Shown here piece after piece: positions 16,346 to 23,829 of a stretch of 62,094 nt of DNA (position 1 is its first letter; each line of letters begins with the position of its first letter). The stretch covers positions 1 through 62,094 of the forward strand of contig JAIXQS010000056.1 of assembly GCA_027485615.1 (NCBI GenBank), written 5' to 3'. The stretch comes from Verrucomicrobiaceae bacterium (lineage in GTDB: Bacteria; Verrucomicrobiota; Verrucomicrobiia; Verrucomicrobiales; Akkermansiaceae). The translations under genes were made by a program, and so were the position numbers. Under the pieces are notes generated by a model, which made no database searches, was not told where the DNA came from, and saw nothing but the letters and a program-made list of their open reading frames with translations.

Positions 16346-17695
16346 ATGTCCACCCTCCGCGTCAAAGCCATCTCCTCCCTCCATGCCGAATTCAGCGTGC
16401 CGGGCGACAAGAGCGTCTCCCACCGCGCGGCCATCCTCGGCGGCCTCTCGAACGGGGTCTGCGAAATCTCGAATTTCCTGCCCAGCGAGGACTGCGTGAA
16501 CACCCTCAAGGCGATGCGGTCGCTCGGCGCAAGCTTCGATGTCCTTGAGGAAATGGAAGGCTACGGCCCCACGAAACTCCGCATCCACGGGCGCTCGATG
16601 AAACTCACCGCCCCGGACGCACCCATCGATTGCGGCAACTCCGGCACCGGCATGAGGCTGCTCGCTGGCTTGCTGGCCGGCCAACCTTTCACCTCCGAGC
16701 TGTTCGGGGATGCCTCGCTTTCCTCCCGCCCCATGGGCCGCATCACCATCCCGCTTGCGGAAATGGGCGCGAACCTGGAGACGCTCGGCGAGAAACCGGG
16801 CTGTGCGCCGCTCCGCATCCACGGCGGAAAGCTGAACCCCATCACCTACGAAATGCCGGTCGCCTCCGCCCAGGTGAAAAGCGCGGTGCTGCTCGCCGGG
16901 CTTTTTGCCGAAGGCACCACCACCGTCATCCAACCCGCCGCCACCCGCGACCATACCGAGCGCATGTTCGCAGGCTTCCGCATCTCCTGCCGCACCCACG
17001 GTAACACCATCTCCATGCCCGGCGGGCAGATGCCGGAGTCATGCGATTTCACCGTCCCCGGAGACATCTCCTCCGCCGCCTTCTGGCTTGTCGCCGCCGC
17101 CGCGATGGACGGCTCCCGCCTGCTCATCAAGGACGTCGGCCTCAACCCCACCCGCACCGCCATCCTCAAGGTGCTTTCACGCATGGGCGCGCACATGACG
17201 GAAATCCTCCACAGCACCGACGGCGAGCCGATCGGAAACATCGAGCTCCACGGCGCGCCGCTGAAAGGCACGACCCTGCTGCCCGAGGAAATCCCCAACC
17301 TCATCGATGAGATCCCCGTCATCGCCGTCGCCGCCGCGCTGGCCGAGGGCGACACCCACATCCGCAACGCCCGCGAACTGCGCGTGAAGGAAACCGACCG
17401 CATCACCACCACCGTCGAAAACCTGCGTAAAATGGGAGCCGATGTGGAGGAGTTCGAGGACGGCATGGTCATCCACGGCGGCCTCCCGCTCAAGGGCGCC
17501 GAAATCGACTCCCACGGCGATCACCGCATCGCCATGGCCTTCGCGATCGCCGGGCTTTTCGCCGAGGGCGAGACCGTGATCCACAATACCGACTGCATCA
17601 ACACCTCCTACCCCGGCTTCGCCCACCACCTCGCGGCCATCCTCCGCGAAAGCCGCGACGCCGCGGACTTCGTCCTGCCCACTGTGACCCCATGA
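16346..17695 (+). CDS. aroA: 3-phosphoshikimate 1-carboxyvinyltransferase (EPSP synthase)
   Basis: A 449-residue enzyme of the shikimate pathway joining shikimate 3-phosphate and PEP. Motifs include VPGDKSVSHRAAILGGLS (Lys and Arg for substrate), IDCGNSGTGMRLLAGLLAG, LSSRPMGRI, VPGDISSAAFWLVAAA, EIPNLIDEIPVIAVAAA, ARELRVKETDRI and DSHGDHRIAMAFAI. The length is normal. It lies 14 nt after tyrA, and its TGA overlaps the next start codon by 4 nt. Together with tyrA it serves aromatic amino acid synthesis. Confidence 0.96.
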   Translation: MSTLRVKAISSLHAEFSVPGDKSVSHRAAILGGLSNGVCEISNFLPSEDCVNTLKAMRSLGASFDVLEEMEGYGPTKLRIHGRSMKLTAPDAPIDCGNSGTGMRLLAGLLAGQPFTSELFGDASLSSRPMGRITIPLAEMGANLETLGEKPGCAPLRIHGGKLNPITYEMPVASAQVKSAVLLAGLFAEGTTTVIQPAATRDHTERMFAGFRISCRTHGNTISMPGGQMPESCDFTVPGDISSAAFWLVAAAAMDGSRLLIKDVGLNPTRTAILKVLSRMGAHMTEILHSTDGEPIGNIELHGAPLKGTTLLPEEIPNLIDEIPVIAVAAALAEGDTHIRNARELRVKETDRITTTVENLRKMGADVEEFEDGMVIHGGLPLKGAEIDSHGDHRIAMAFAIAGLFAEGETVIHNTDCINTSYPGFAHHLAAILRESRDAADFVLPTVTP

Positions 17696-18975
17696 CCTTC
17701 CACGCCATCGCCATCGACGGCCCCGCGGCCTCCGGGAAAAGCACGCTCGCCCGCGCCCTCGCCGAACGTCTCGGCCTCGTCATGGTGAACTCCGGCGCGA
17801 TGTACCGCGCCGTCACATGGAAAGTTCTCCGCGAGGAAATCGACCCCGCCGACACCGCCGCCGTCATACGCCTCCTCGATGAAATGGACATCCACTGCGG
17901 CCAGGACGGCTGCATTTCCACGATCCGTATCGACGGCACCGACCCCACCCCTTTCCTCCGCGATCCGGAGATCAACGCGAACGTCTCCACCGTCTCCGCC
18001 ATCCCGGAGGTGCGCGAAAGGCTCGTCGCATTGCAGCGCGATTACCTGAAGCGCACCCACGTCGTCATGGAAGGCCGCGACATCGGCTCCGTCGTTTTCC
18101 CCGACACCCCTTTCAAGATCTACATCGATGCGGATCCCACCGTCCGCGACGGGCGCCGCTCCGGCGATGGCGAGATCGATTCCGTCTCACAGCGCGATGC
18201 CGCCGACAGCTCGCGAAAGACCGCCCCGCTCGTGGTCGCGGACGGCGCGGCGAAACTCGACACCTCCGCGCTCACGATCAGCGGGGTGGTTGACGCGGCC
18301 ATCGGAATCCTCGGCAAGCAAGGTTTCCCCCTTCCACAGCACTTACCCGACGAGGAACCACCCACTCCCATGCGCTGGATCTACTGGCTCGGCTGGATGT
18401 CCTTCGGCGCGGCTTACCGCACCCTCTTCGGCCTGCGCGTGATCGGAAATGAAAACCTGATCAAGGCCGGGCCGGTGCTCATCGCCTCAAACCACCAAAG
18501 CTTCCTCGACCCGCCGCTCATCGGGAACCTGTACAAGACCGAGATGGTTTACTTCGCCCGCAAGACCCTCTTCATGGGCTTCGGGAAATGGCTCTACCCG
18601 CAGTGGAACGCGATCCCCATCGACCAGGATAAGCCCGACACGAGTTCCATGAAAGCGGCGATCCGCCACCTTAAGGAAGGCTGGCGCGTGCTCGTTTTCC
18701 CGGAAGGCCAGCGCACCCTCAACGGGGAGATCAACGAGGCCGCGCCCGGCATCGGCATGATCGCCGCAAAGGCCGGCGTGCCTATCCAGCCCGTCCGCAT
18801 TTTAGGTGCCGACAAGGCTTTACCGCGTGGCTCCGGAAAAATCTCGCTCGCCCGCATCACCGTAAAAGTCGGCCCGCCCATCCTGCTCACCCCCGAGGAA
18901 TTCAAGGCCTACTCCAACAAGGAAGGCTATCTGGCTCTCACCGACCGCATCATGGCCGCGATCAAGGCTCTGTGA
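17692..18975 (+). CDS. Cytidylate kinase fused to a PlsC-type acyltransferase
   Basis: A 427-residue fusion. Residues 1 to about 215 are (d)CMP kinase: P-loop IAIDGPAASGKSTLARAL, VNSGAMYRAVTWK, MEGRDIGSVVFPD and RDAADSSRKTAPL, with a shortened LID region. After a short linker, residues 224-427 are a 1-acylglycerol-3-phosphate O-acyltransferase: NHQSFLDPP (NHxxxxD), FPEGQRTLNGEI and a likely membrane-associating start WIYWLGWMSFGAAY. In other phyla cmk and plsC are neighbours. The start overlaps the aroA stop (ATGA). One polypeptide would join pyrimidine nucleotide and phosphatidic acid synthesis. Confidence 0.92.
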   Translation: MTFHAIAIDGPAASGKSTLARALAERLGLVMVNSGAMYRAVTWKVLREEIDPADTAAVIRLLDEMDIHCGQDGCISTIRIDGTDPTPFLRDPEINANVSTVSAIPEVRERLVALQRDYLKRTHVVMEGRDIGSVVFPDTPFKIYIDADPTVRDGRRSGDGEIDSVSQRDAADSSRKTAPLVVADGAAKLDTSALTISGVVDAAIGILGKQGFPLPQHLPDEEPPTPMRWIYWLGWMSFGAAYRTLFGLRVIGNENLIKAGPVLIASNHQSFLDPPLIGNLYKTEMVYFARKTLFMGFGKWLYPQWNAIPIDQDKPDTSSMKAAIRHLKEGWRVLVFPEGQRTLNGEINEAAPGIGMIAAKAGVPIQPVRILGADKALPRGSGKISLARITVKVGPPILLTPEEFKAYSNKEGYLALTDRIMAAIKAL

Positions 18976-18980
18976 GCCGG

Positions 18981-19187
18981 TTAGTAAACGGGTTCTTCGT
19001 AGGCCTTCTCATTGCTTCCTTCGGCGCTGTAATCATCCTCAAGCGGCGGAGCTTTCATGAAGCCCTCCTCGTGGGCGATGTATCCGGCGGCTGCTCCGAC
19101 CAGAAGGGGGACGCAGGAACACAGCGATAGGAAGATGGTGCTCACGAAAGCGTAAGCAATGATCGGTTTGTATGGGATCCCTTTCAT
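18981..19187 (-). CDS. Small glycine-zipper-like lipoprotein, paralogue of its neighbour
   Basis: A 68-residue protein: a hydrophobic signal (IIAYAFVSTIFLSLC) ending in a lipobox-like LCSC, then PLLVGAAAGYIAHEEGF and an acidic tail ending EEPVY. The core is nearly the same as in the upstream gene at 19210-19398 (PLVAGAAAGYVAHDEGY), so the two are tandem duplicates. The GAAAGY core could form a short membrane-inserting helix. Function unknown. Confidence 0.7.
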   Translation of the reverse strand: MKGIPYKPIIAYAFVSTIFLSLCSCVPLLVGAAAGYIAHEEGFMKAPPLEDDYSAEGSNEKAYEEPVY

Positions 19188-19209
19188 AGAAAGGCGGAGA
19201 ACCGTGCTG

Positions 19210-19398
19210 CTAATCCTCTACTTTCTTGATCGGGTTTGTTACCCGGTAACCTTCGTCGTGTGCCACGTAACCCGCCGCCGCTCCGGCGACCAAAGGCAGG
19301 CAAGAGTTTAACCCCAGCAGCGCTGCTCCGGCCAACGTGAAGAGGATGATGTTTTTTGGGGATGTTTTCGTTTTCATGGGGTGTTTGGTGTTTATCAT
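19210..19398 (-). CDS. Small glycine-zipper-like lipoprotein
   Basis: A 62-residue protein with a signal (NIILFTLAGAALLGLNSC, lipobox LNSC), the PLVAGAAAGYVAHDEGYRV core and a short tail. ATG 19398 overlaps the gpx stop by 4 nt (ATGA), pointing to translational coupling; ATG 19377 (MKTKTSPKN) is the alternative start and gives a more usual signal length. It is transcribed with gpx and its paralogue at 18981. Function unknown. Confidence 0.7.
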   Translation of the reverse strand: MINTKHPMKTKTSPKNIILFTLAGAALLGLNSCLPLVAGAAAGYVAHDEGYRVTNPIKKVED

Positions 19399-19931
19399 TC
19401 TGCAAGAGCGGCTTCGATGGCTTTTTTCAATTCTTCGCTGTCAGGCTTGGTCATCGACTCGAACCGGGCGACAGGCTTGCCGTTTTTATCGATGAGGATC
19501 TTGCCGAAATTCCATTTGATGTTGCCGGGGAACGCGCCGTCCGGGCCGGTGAGCGCTTTGTAAAGCTGGTGCTGCCCGTCCCCTTTCACGGAAAGCTTAC
19601 CCATGATCGGGAAGGTCACATCGTATTCCGATTTACAGAACTTCTGGATCTCCTCGATGGTGCCCGGCTCCTGCCCGCCGAAGTCGTTGCAGGGAAAGGC
19701 AAGGATCACCAGGCCGTCGGGTTGCTTCTCCTCGTAGAGTTTCTGCAAACCTTCGTATTGCTGGGTGAAGCCGCACTTCGAGGCCACGTTCACCAACAGC
19801 ACGGCCTTGCCCTTGTAATCGGCAAGGGTAGCCTTTTTGCCGTCTGCCGTAGCGAAGGCGATCTGGGTGATATCGGCGGCGAAGGCGGCGGAGCACATGA
19901 TGATGGAGGGAATGATAAATCGGAGAGGCAT
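19395..19931 (-). CDS. gpx: Exported glutathione peroxidase (Cys type)
   Basis: A 178-residue GPx-family thiol peroxidase. A signal peptide of about 18 residues (FIIPSIIMCSAAFA) suggests a periplasmic location. The peroxidatic residue is Cys (NVASKCGFTQQYEGL); the Gln in LAFPCNDFGGQEPG and the Trp in IKWNFGKILID complete the active site. Bacterial enzymes of this type usually use thioredoxin rather than glutathione. It leads an operon with the two small lipoproteins. A weak promoter-like TAGGGT ends 6 nt before the ATG. Confidence 0.92.
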   Translation of the reverse strand: MPLRFIIPSIIMCSAAFAADITQIAFATADGKKATLADYKGKAVLLVNVASKCGFTQQYEGLQKLYEEKQPDGLVILAFPCNDFGGQEPGTIEEIQKFCKSEYDVTFPIMGKLSVKGDGQHQLYKALTGPDGAFPGNIKWNFGKILIDKNGKPVARFESMTKPDSEELKKAIEAALAE

Positions 19932-19994
19932 GATGACACCCTACTCTCCCTTCGCGTGTCGGCAAGCGGGGATTCGGGGGGGAATTGCGCTGTC

Positions 19995-20028
19995 TTGACT
20001 ACTCTGGCGGTATAGGTATTATACCTAG
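19995..20028 (+). promoter_or_regulatory. brnT promoter with a palindromic operator, leaderless geometry
   Basis: TTGACT (19995-20000), a 16-nt spacer and TATTAT (20017-20022) end 6 nt before the brnT GTG. A perfect palindrome TAGGTAT-T-ATACCTA (20013-20027) covers the -10 and the predicted start site, a natural operator for BrnA repression. Confidence 0.6.
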
Positions 20029-20292
20029 GTGGAATTTGAGTATGACCCGGCCAAAAGTGAATCCAACCGCACCAAGCATGGTATCGATTTCAGAACAGCG
20101 AAATCCCTCTGGCTCGATCCCAACCGGGTTGAGTTTGTCGCACGCTTTTCCGACGAGGCCAGATATGGACTCATCGGATGGTACGGAGGTAATCTTTGGG
20201 TGGCGATCTTCACTTTCCGCGAAGAAAAAACAAGAATCATATCCGTAAGAAGAGCCAGAGAAAATGAAACAGAAACCTACCATAACCGCTGA
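20029..20292 (+). CDS. brnT: BrnT-family ribonuclease toxin
   Basis: An 87-residue RelE-fold toxin of the BrnTA type. The N-terminus EFEYDPAKSESNRTKHGIDF is the family signature, and the later RYGLIGWYGG, LWVAIFTFR and RIISVRRARENE match the active-site sheet. BrnT blocks translation by cutting RNA. The GTG at 20029 is the only start that keeps the signature; no Shine-Dalgarno is present, and the promoter predicts an mRNA starting at that G. It overlaps brnA by 29 nt. Confidence 0.92.
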   Translation: MEFEYDPAKSESNRTKHGIDFRTAKSLWLDPNRVEFVARFSDEARYGLIGWYGGNLWVAIFTFREEKTRIISVRRARENETETYHNR

Positions 20293-20539
20293 GGAATTTG
20301 ACCGCCGTTTCGACGAAGGTGAGGACATCACCCCTTTCATCGATAAATCATCGCTCCGCCGTCCCGGCCTGGAAGCGCGCCGCGTGAACGTGGACTTTCC
20401 CGAATGGATCATCGAGAAGCTGGACGTGCAGTCCATGCTGATCGGCGTGAGCAGGCAGTCGCTCATCAAGCTCTGGATTTCCGAAAGGGTTCAGCAGGAG
20501 CAGGAAAGACAACGCAGCCTGACAGGAGCGAGCGTATGA
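20264..20539 (+). CDS. brnA: BrnA-family antitoxin
   Basis: A 91-residue antitoxin. The N-terminal part (EEFDRRFDEGEDITPFID) is the usual BrnT-binding start, and the C-terminal NVDFPEWIIEKLDVQSMLIG followed by VSRQSLIKLWISERV is a ribbon-helix-helix DNA-binding domain. It would repress the palindrome at 20013-20027 and neutralise BrnT. Toxin-first order is normal for this family. The overlap with brnT couples their translation. Confidence 0.92.
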   Translation: MKQKPTITAEEFDRRFDEGEDITPFIDKSSLRRPGLEARRVNVDFPEWIIEKLDVQSMLIGVSRQSLIKLWISERVQQEQERQRSLTGASV

Positions 20540-20585
20540 CGTCTGGCAAGCGGGGATTGACAAAGAAAGCGGGGACGCTTGGCTT

Positions 20586-21212
20586 GTGAGTGTGCGTGTG
20601 ACGAAAGTGCCAGAAACCGGGGCGAAACGGACGATGCTGGATGCCGCCGAGAGGCTGGTCGCCGAGAAAGGCTTTGATTCCGTTTCCATCCGCGATGTGA
20701 CGGGAGCTGCGAAGGCCAATGTCGCGGCGGTGAACTACCATTTCGGCAGCCGCGAGGGGTTGCTGGATCTGGTGATCACGCATGTCCTCGAACCGCTCTG
20801 CGCGGAGCGGATCTCGCGCCTGGAGGCGGCCGGGAAACAGGTTTCGGTGGAGCAGACGGTGGCCGCGTATGTGAACGCGCTGGCACCTGCCGCCGCGCGG
20901 ATCGGGATGGATACGCCGCTGTTTTTCCGGCTCGCCGGGCGCATCGGTTGCCTGCCGGACGGCATCCTGCCGCCCGCGATGGAAGAAGCATGCCGTGAGG
21001 TCACGCGCCGTTTCCTAGCAGCGCTAGGCAAGGATCTCGCCGCCGACTGGGCGTTTTTCGAGGCCGGACTTGCGCAATCGCTGGTGATGGAGGCGGACTC
21101 GAAACATTTCGCCACCCTGATGGAGCGATGGATCACCTTTGGAATGCGCGGCCTCGGGGAAACGGCGGCGAAGCCGAAGAACGATCCGCAGGGGATGCTG
21201 TTCGATTTCTAA
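20586..21212 (+). CDS. TetR/AcrR-family transcriptional regulator
   Basis: A 208-residue regulator. The N-terminal helix-turn-helix (MLDAAERLVAEKGFDSVSIR, then VTGAAKANVAAVNYHFGSRE) is typical of the family, with the last helix reading DNA. The C-terminal ligand domain is of the TetR_C 'CerR-like' kind, to judge from length and layout. The GTG at 20586 was chosen; several GTG codons follow in frame. A TTGACA lies at 20557-20562 but no good -10 follows. The target is probably itself or a neighbour. Confidence 0.85.
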   Translation: MSVRVTKVPETGAKRTMLDAAERLVAEKGFDSVSIRDVTGAAKANVAAVNYHFGSREGLLDLVITHVLEPLCAERISRLEAAGKQVSVEQTVAAYVNALAPAAARIGMDTPLFFRLAGRIGCLPDGILPPAMEEACREVTRRFLAALGKDLAADWAFFEAGLAQSLVMEADSKHFATLMERWITFGMRGLGETAAKPKNDPQGMLFDF

Positions 21213-21225
21213 CGGGATTCAACGC

Positions 21226-22131
21226 TCACCACTCGATGCCGACGCCTTCTTCGGGGATGAGGATTTTGTCGCTGATGCCGAGGCGGTCGGCTTCCATAAG
21301 CAGGCGCTCGACGGGTTCGTGAAGGGCTTCGTTTCCGAGCGGGAACGTGCCGTAATGCATGGGGATGAGGACTTTCGCGCCGAGGTCGGCGAAGGCGCGG
21401 ACGGCCTGCTCGGGGTTCATGTGGACATCGCGGCCGCTGGGGGATTCGTAGGCACCGATGGGCATCAGGGCGATATCGATGTCATGGCGTTTCCCGATTT
21501 CCGTGAAGCCGTCGAAGTAGGTGCTATCGCCGCAATGGAAGACGCTTTTGCCGCTGGCCTTGACGATGTAGCCGCCGTAATCGCGGTGGGTGTCGTGGAC
21601 GTAGCGCGCGCCCCAATGGTGGCAGGGCGTGTGGATGACATTCATGCCGCGGATCTCCAGTTCGTCCCAGATTTTCACCTCGTGGACGGCGGGAAAACCG
21701 AGCTTCCGGACGAGCGAGGCGCTGCCCTTCGGCACCACGATGCCCTCGCTGGCCTGCAAGACCTTGAGGCTGGGCTTGTGGAGGTGGTCGAAGTGGGCGT
21801 GGGTAACGAGTACGAGATCGACCTCCGGGACATCGCCCAGCCGCAGGCCTGGATGACGCTGGCGTTTCACCGGGCCGTGCCACATCGCCCAGTTCGGATC
21901 CACGACCACGGAGTTTCCCGCAAACTGGAGGAAAAAGGAGGCGTGGCCGATCCAGGTGATGCGGACGCGGTCGCCTTCGGGGGCGGTGAGGACGGGTTCG
22001 AGGATGGTGCCGCCGAGTTTTTTGAACATGCCGGGCACGACGCGGTGTCTGAGAAACTTCGCGTTCCTGCCTGGCCACCCTTTCTGGGGGGCGAGGCCGG
22101 AGTAGCCGTTGCCTGTGAGATCCTTGCTCAT
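21226..22131 (-). CDS. Metallo-beta-lactamase-fold hydrolase (UlaG/NAPE-PLD-like)
   Basis: A 301-residue MBL-fold protein. Metal ligands are in THAHFDHLHKP (HxHxDH), the His in HTPCHHWGARYVHD, and the Asp in FHCGDSTYFDGF, with a C-terminal His in PMHYGTFPL. The arrangement, including ITWIGHASFFLQFAG and VVVDPNWA near the start, fits the L-ascorbate-6-P lactonase/NAPE-PLD clade, whose members often act on phospholipids or lactones. It is convergent with the TetR gene. The substrate is unknown. Confidence 0.85.
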   Translation of the reverse strand: MSKDLTGNGYSGLAPQKGWPGRNAKFLRHRVVPGMFKKLGGTILEPVLTAPEGDRVRITWIGHASFFLQFAGNSVVVDPNWAMWHGPVKRQRHPGLRLGDVPEVDLVLVTHAHFDHLHKPSLKVLQASEGIVVPKGSASLVRKLGFPAVHEVKIWDELEIRGMNVIHTPCHHWGARYVHDTHRDYGGYIVKASGKSVFHCGDSTYFDGFTEIGKRHDIDIALMPIGAYESPSGRDVHMNPEQAVRAFADLGAKVLIPMHYGTFPLGNEALHEPVERLLMEADRLGISDKILIPEEGVGIEW

Positions 22132-22144
22132 CGGTGGGAAGTTT

Positions 22145-22190
22145 TCACCGCGGAGCCGCGGAGGTCGCAGAGGGAGCGCAAAGCTTTGGT
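22145..22190. repeat. Short ACCGCGGAG-type repeat between MBL gene and pyrF
   Basis: TTCACCGCGGAGCCGCGGAG followed by GTCGCAGAGGGAGCGCAAAG resembles the CACCGCAGAG...GCAGAGG repeats that I recall as widely scattered in Planctomycetes and Verrucomicrobia genomes. Only one copy lies in this window, so the call rests on recall. Confidence 0.3.
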
Positions 22191-22202
22191 TGGTTCATGG
22201 GT

Positions 22203-22976
22203 TTAAGCGTAGCCGAGTGCGATTTTCGCCGCCCATTCCTGCGCGCGCTCTGCGAAACTTTTCCCGTCCCCGGCGTAGAGGATGCCGCGCGAGACGTTGA
22301 TCACATCGGGTGCGCTGCGTTTCGCGCCGGCCAGCGCGGCGAGATCACCGCCTTGTGCGCCGAGGCCCGGCACGAGCAGCGGGGCGTCGGGCATTTTCGA
22401 AAGAACGGCCTTCGCGTTCGTAAGGCCGACGACGTATCCGACATCCGTGGCGCGGGCTTCGGACTTCGCCCGCTCGCCGAGGGCGGTGACGAGTTCGAAG
22501 ACCTGCCGCCCGTCCGCGAGAGTCTGGCGCTGGAAGTCGGCGGAGCCGGGGTTCGAGGTCACGGCTAGGAGATAGACGGCTTTAGCGGCGTAATCGAGGA
22601 AAGGCTCGATGGAATCGTATCCGAGAAAGGGGTTGAGCGTGACGGCATCGACGTTCCAGCCGTGGAAATAACCCTGTGCGTAGTATTTCTGCGTCTCGCC
22701 GATGTCGCTGCGTTTCGCATCGAGGATGATGGGGATGCCGGCCGGGATGGCGGCGAGGACGACCTCCAGCACGCGGATGCCCTCGATGCCCATCGCCTCG
22801 AAGTAGGCCATGTTCGGCTTGAAGGCGGCGGCGGAATCGGCGGTCTGCTCGATGACTTGGAGCAAAAAATCCTTGGCCTGCGCCGCACCGCCCTCGCCCG
22901 GCCTCGGATCAAGACCCACGCACAACCTCGAACCCGTGGACTCCACCCGCCGTTGCAATTTTTCCGTGAAACGCAT
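22203..22976 (-). CDS. pyrF: Orotidine 5'-phosphate decarboxylase (type 2)
   Basis: A 257-residue TIM-barrel enzyme catalysing the last step of UMP synthesis. Motifs: LCVGLDPRPGE near the start, KPNMAYFEAMG, catalytic ILDAKRSDIGETQKYYAQ (Lys and Asp pair), TLNPFLGYDSIEPFLD and LLVPGLGAQGGDL. The length and the DAKRxDI spacing fit the longer PyrF group. I chose ATG 22976 (MRFTEKL) over an upstream ATG adding 13 unrelated residues. Confidence 0.94.
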   Translation of the reverse strand: MRFTEKLQRRVESTGSRLCVGLDPRPGEGGAAQAKDFLLQVIEQTADSAAAFKPNMAYFEAMGIEGIRVLEVVLAAIPAGIPIILDAKRSDIGETQKYYAQGYFHGWNVDAVTLNPFLGYDSIEPFLDYAAKAVYLLAVTSNPGSADFQRQTLADGRQVFELVTALGERAKSEARATDVGYVVGLTNAKAVLSKMPDAPLLVPGLGAQGGDLAALAGAKRSAPDVINVSRGILYAGDGKSFAERAQEWAAKIALGYA

Positions 22977-23018
22977 GGGCGATCCTTTTCCGAAATTCCG
23001 CTCAAGGCAAAGCAAACT

Positions 23019-23465
23019 CTATGCCTCCGCATGGGGCGCTTTCCTCCACCACACCCAGGCCAGAAAGCCCAGCACCGCATAGTATAGCGCGAACTCCGCC
23101 GCCTTCGCCCAGTAGGAAATCTTCTCCGTGCCACCCAGGCAGCCGCAGGAAATGTCCAGCCCCCGCCACCATGCCGAGCCGACGGAGACGCTGAAAGCGA
23201 CCACCAGCCCGAGCATCGCCAGCCACGCGCCTTTTTTCAGCATCCCGAGCATGAAGCAGATCCCCGCCACCACCTCCACCCACGCCACGATGTACGCCGC
23301 CGCTACCGCCATGCCTTCGCCGACCAGCTTGTAGTTCCCGATGTCCACCGCGAATTGATCCAGCCCGCTGGAGAAAATTTTCAGCCCGCCGGCATACACG
23401 AACCACGCACCCATCAGCACGCTCAGCCTCAGGGCGATCTCTTCGTGGGTGGGCAATATTCGCAT
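23019..23465 (-). CDS. MauE/DoxX-family redox-associated membrane protein
   Basis: A 148-residue protein with four predicted transmembrane segments (LSVLMGAWFVYAGGLKIFSS; MAVAAAYIVAWVEVVAGICF; WLAMLGLVVAFSVSVGSAWW; FALYYAVLGFLAWVWW). A C-x-C pair, ISCGCLGG, lies in a loop between the last two helices, as in MauE/DoxX proteins thought to pass electrons to or fold periplasmic proteins. It follows no redox partner here; pyrF is the next gene on the same strand. The upstream side is filled by repeats. Confidence 0.8.
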   Translation of the reverse strand: MRILPTHEEIALRLSVLMGAWFVYAGGLKIFSSGLDQFAVDIGNYKLVGEGMAVAAAYIVAWVEVVAGICFMLGMLKKGAWLAMLGLVVAFSVSVGSAWWRGLDISCGCLGGTEKISYWAKAAEFALYYAVLGFLAWVWWRKAPHAEA

Positions 23466-23524
23466 CGCCGCATCTCTCGCACATGCGGCGGAAAAGTCAC
23501 GGCATTTGGGAGGGGTGCTTCGCC

Positions 23525-23762
23525 GCCACTGGGAGCGCGGGTTTGCAACCCGCATGTTCATGGGATGCCTCAAAAGGTGGTTTCCTTCTCTGATCATGGG
23601 CTTTCGAGTCACAGACTCGCGTTCCCAGCCACTGGGAGCGCGGGTTTGCAACCCGCATGTTCATGGGATGCCTCAAAAGGTGGTTTCCTTCTCTCTGATC
23701 ATGGGCTTGCGAGTCACAGACTCGCGTTCCCAGCCACTGGGAGCGCGGGTTTGCAACCCGCA
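23525..23762. repeat. Tandem 103/105-nt repeat (2.3 copies) built from inverted hairpin modules
   Basis: Copy 1 is 23525-23627, copy 2 is 23628-23732 (with an extra CT), and a partial copy starts at 23733. Each unit begins ACTGGGAGCG and holds the hairpin GCGGGTT-TGC-AACCCGC; the full units end with GCGAGTC-ACA-GACTCGC then GTTCCCAG. Copy 1 has TTCGAGTC in place of the first GCGAGTC. The two hairpins are related units in opposite orientation. The whole 23466-23829 gap between MauE and OppF genes is made of this and shows no convincing gene. Confidence 0.85.
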
Positions 23763-23829
23763 CCCAAAAGGCCTCGCCCCACGGTTCTTGGGCATTGCGC
23801 GGCGGCGCAGCGGATGCTTACATCCTAGC

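Noticed and set aside
23525..23762. A CRISPR array.
   Set aside because: Units are head-to-tail, about 103-105 nt and nearly identical, with no unique spacers and no cas genes nearby.
23466..23829. An N-terminal extension of OppF into the repeat region (frame open from 23449).
   Set aside because: The extension translates the tandem repeat and lacks protein character; the ATPase fold begins at 23830.
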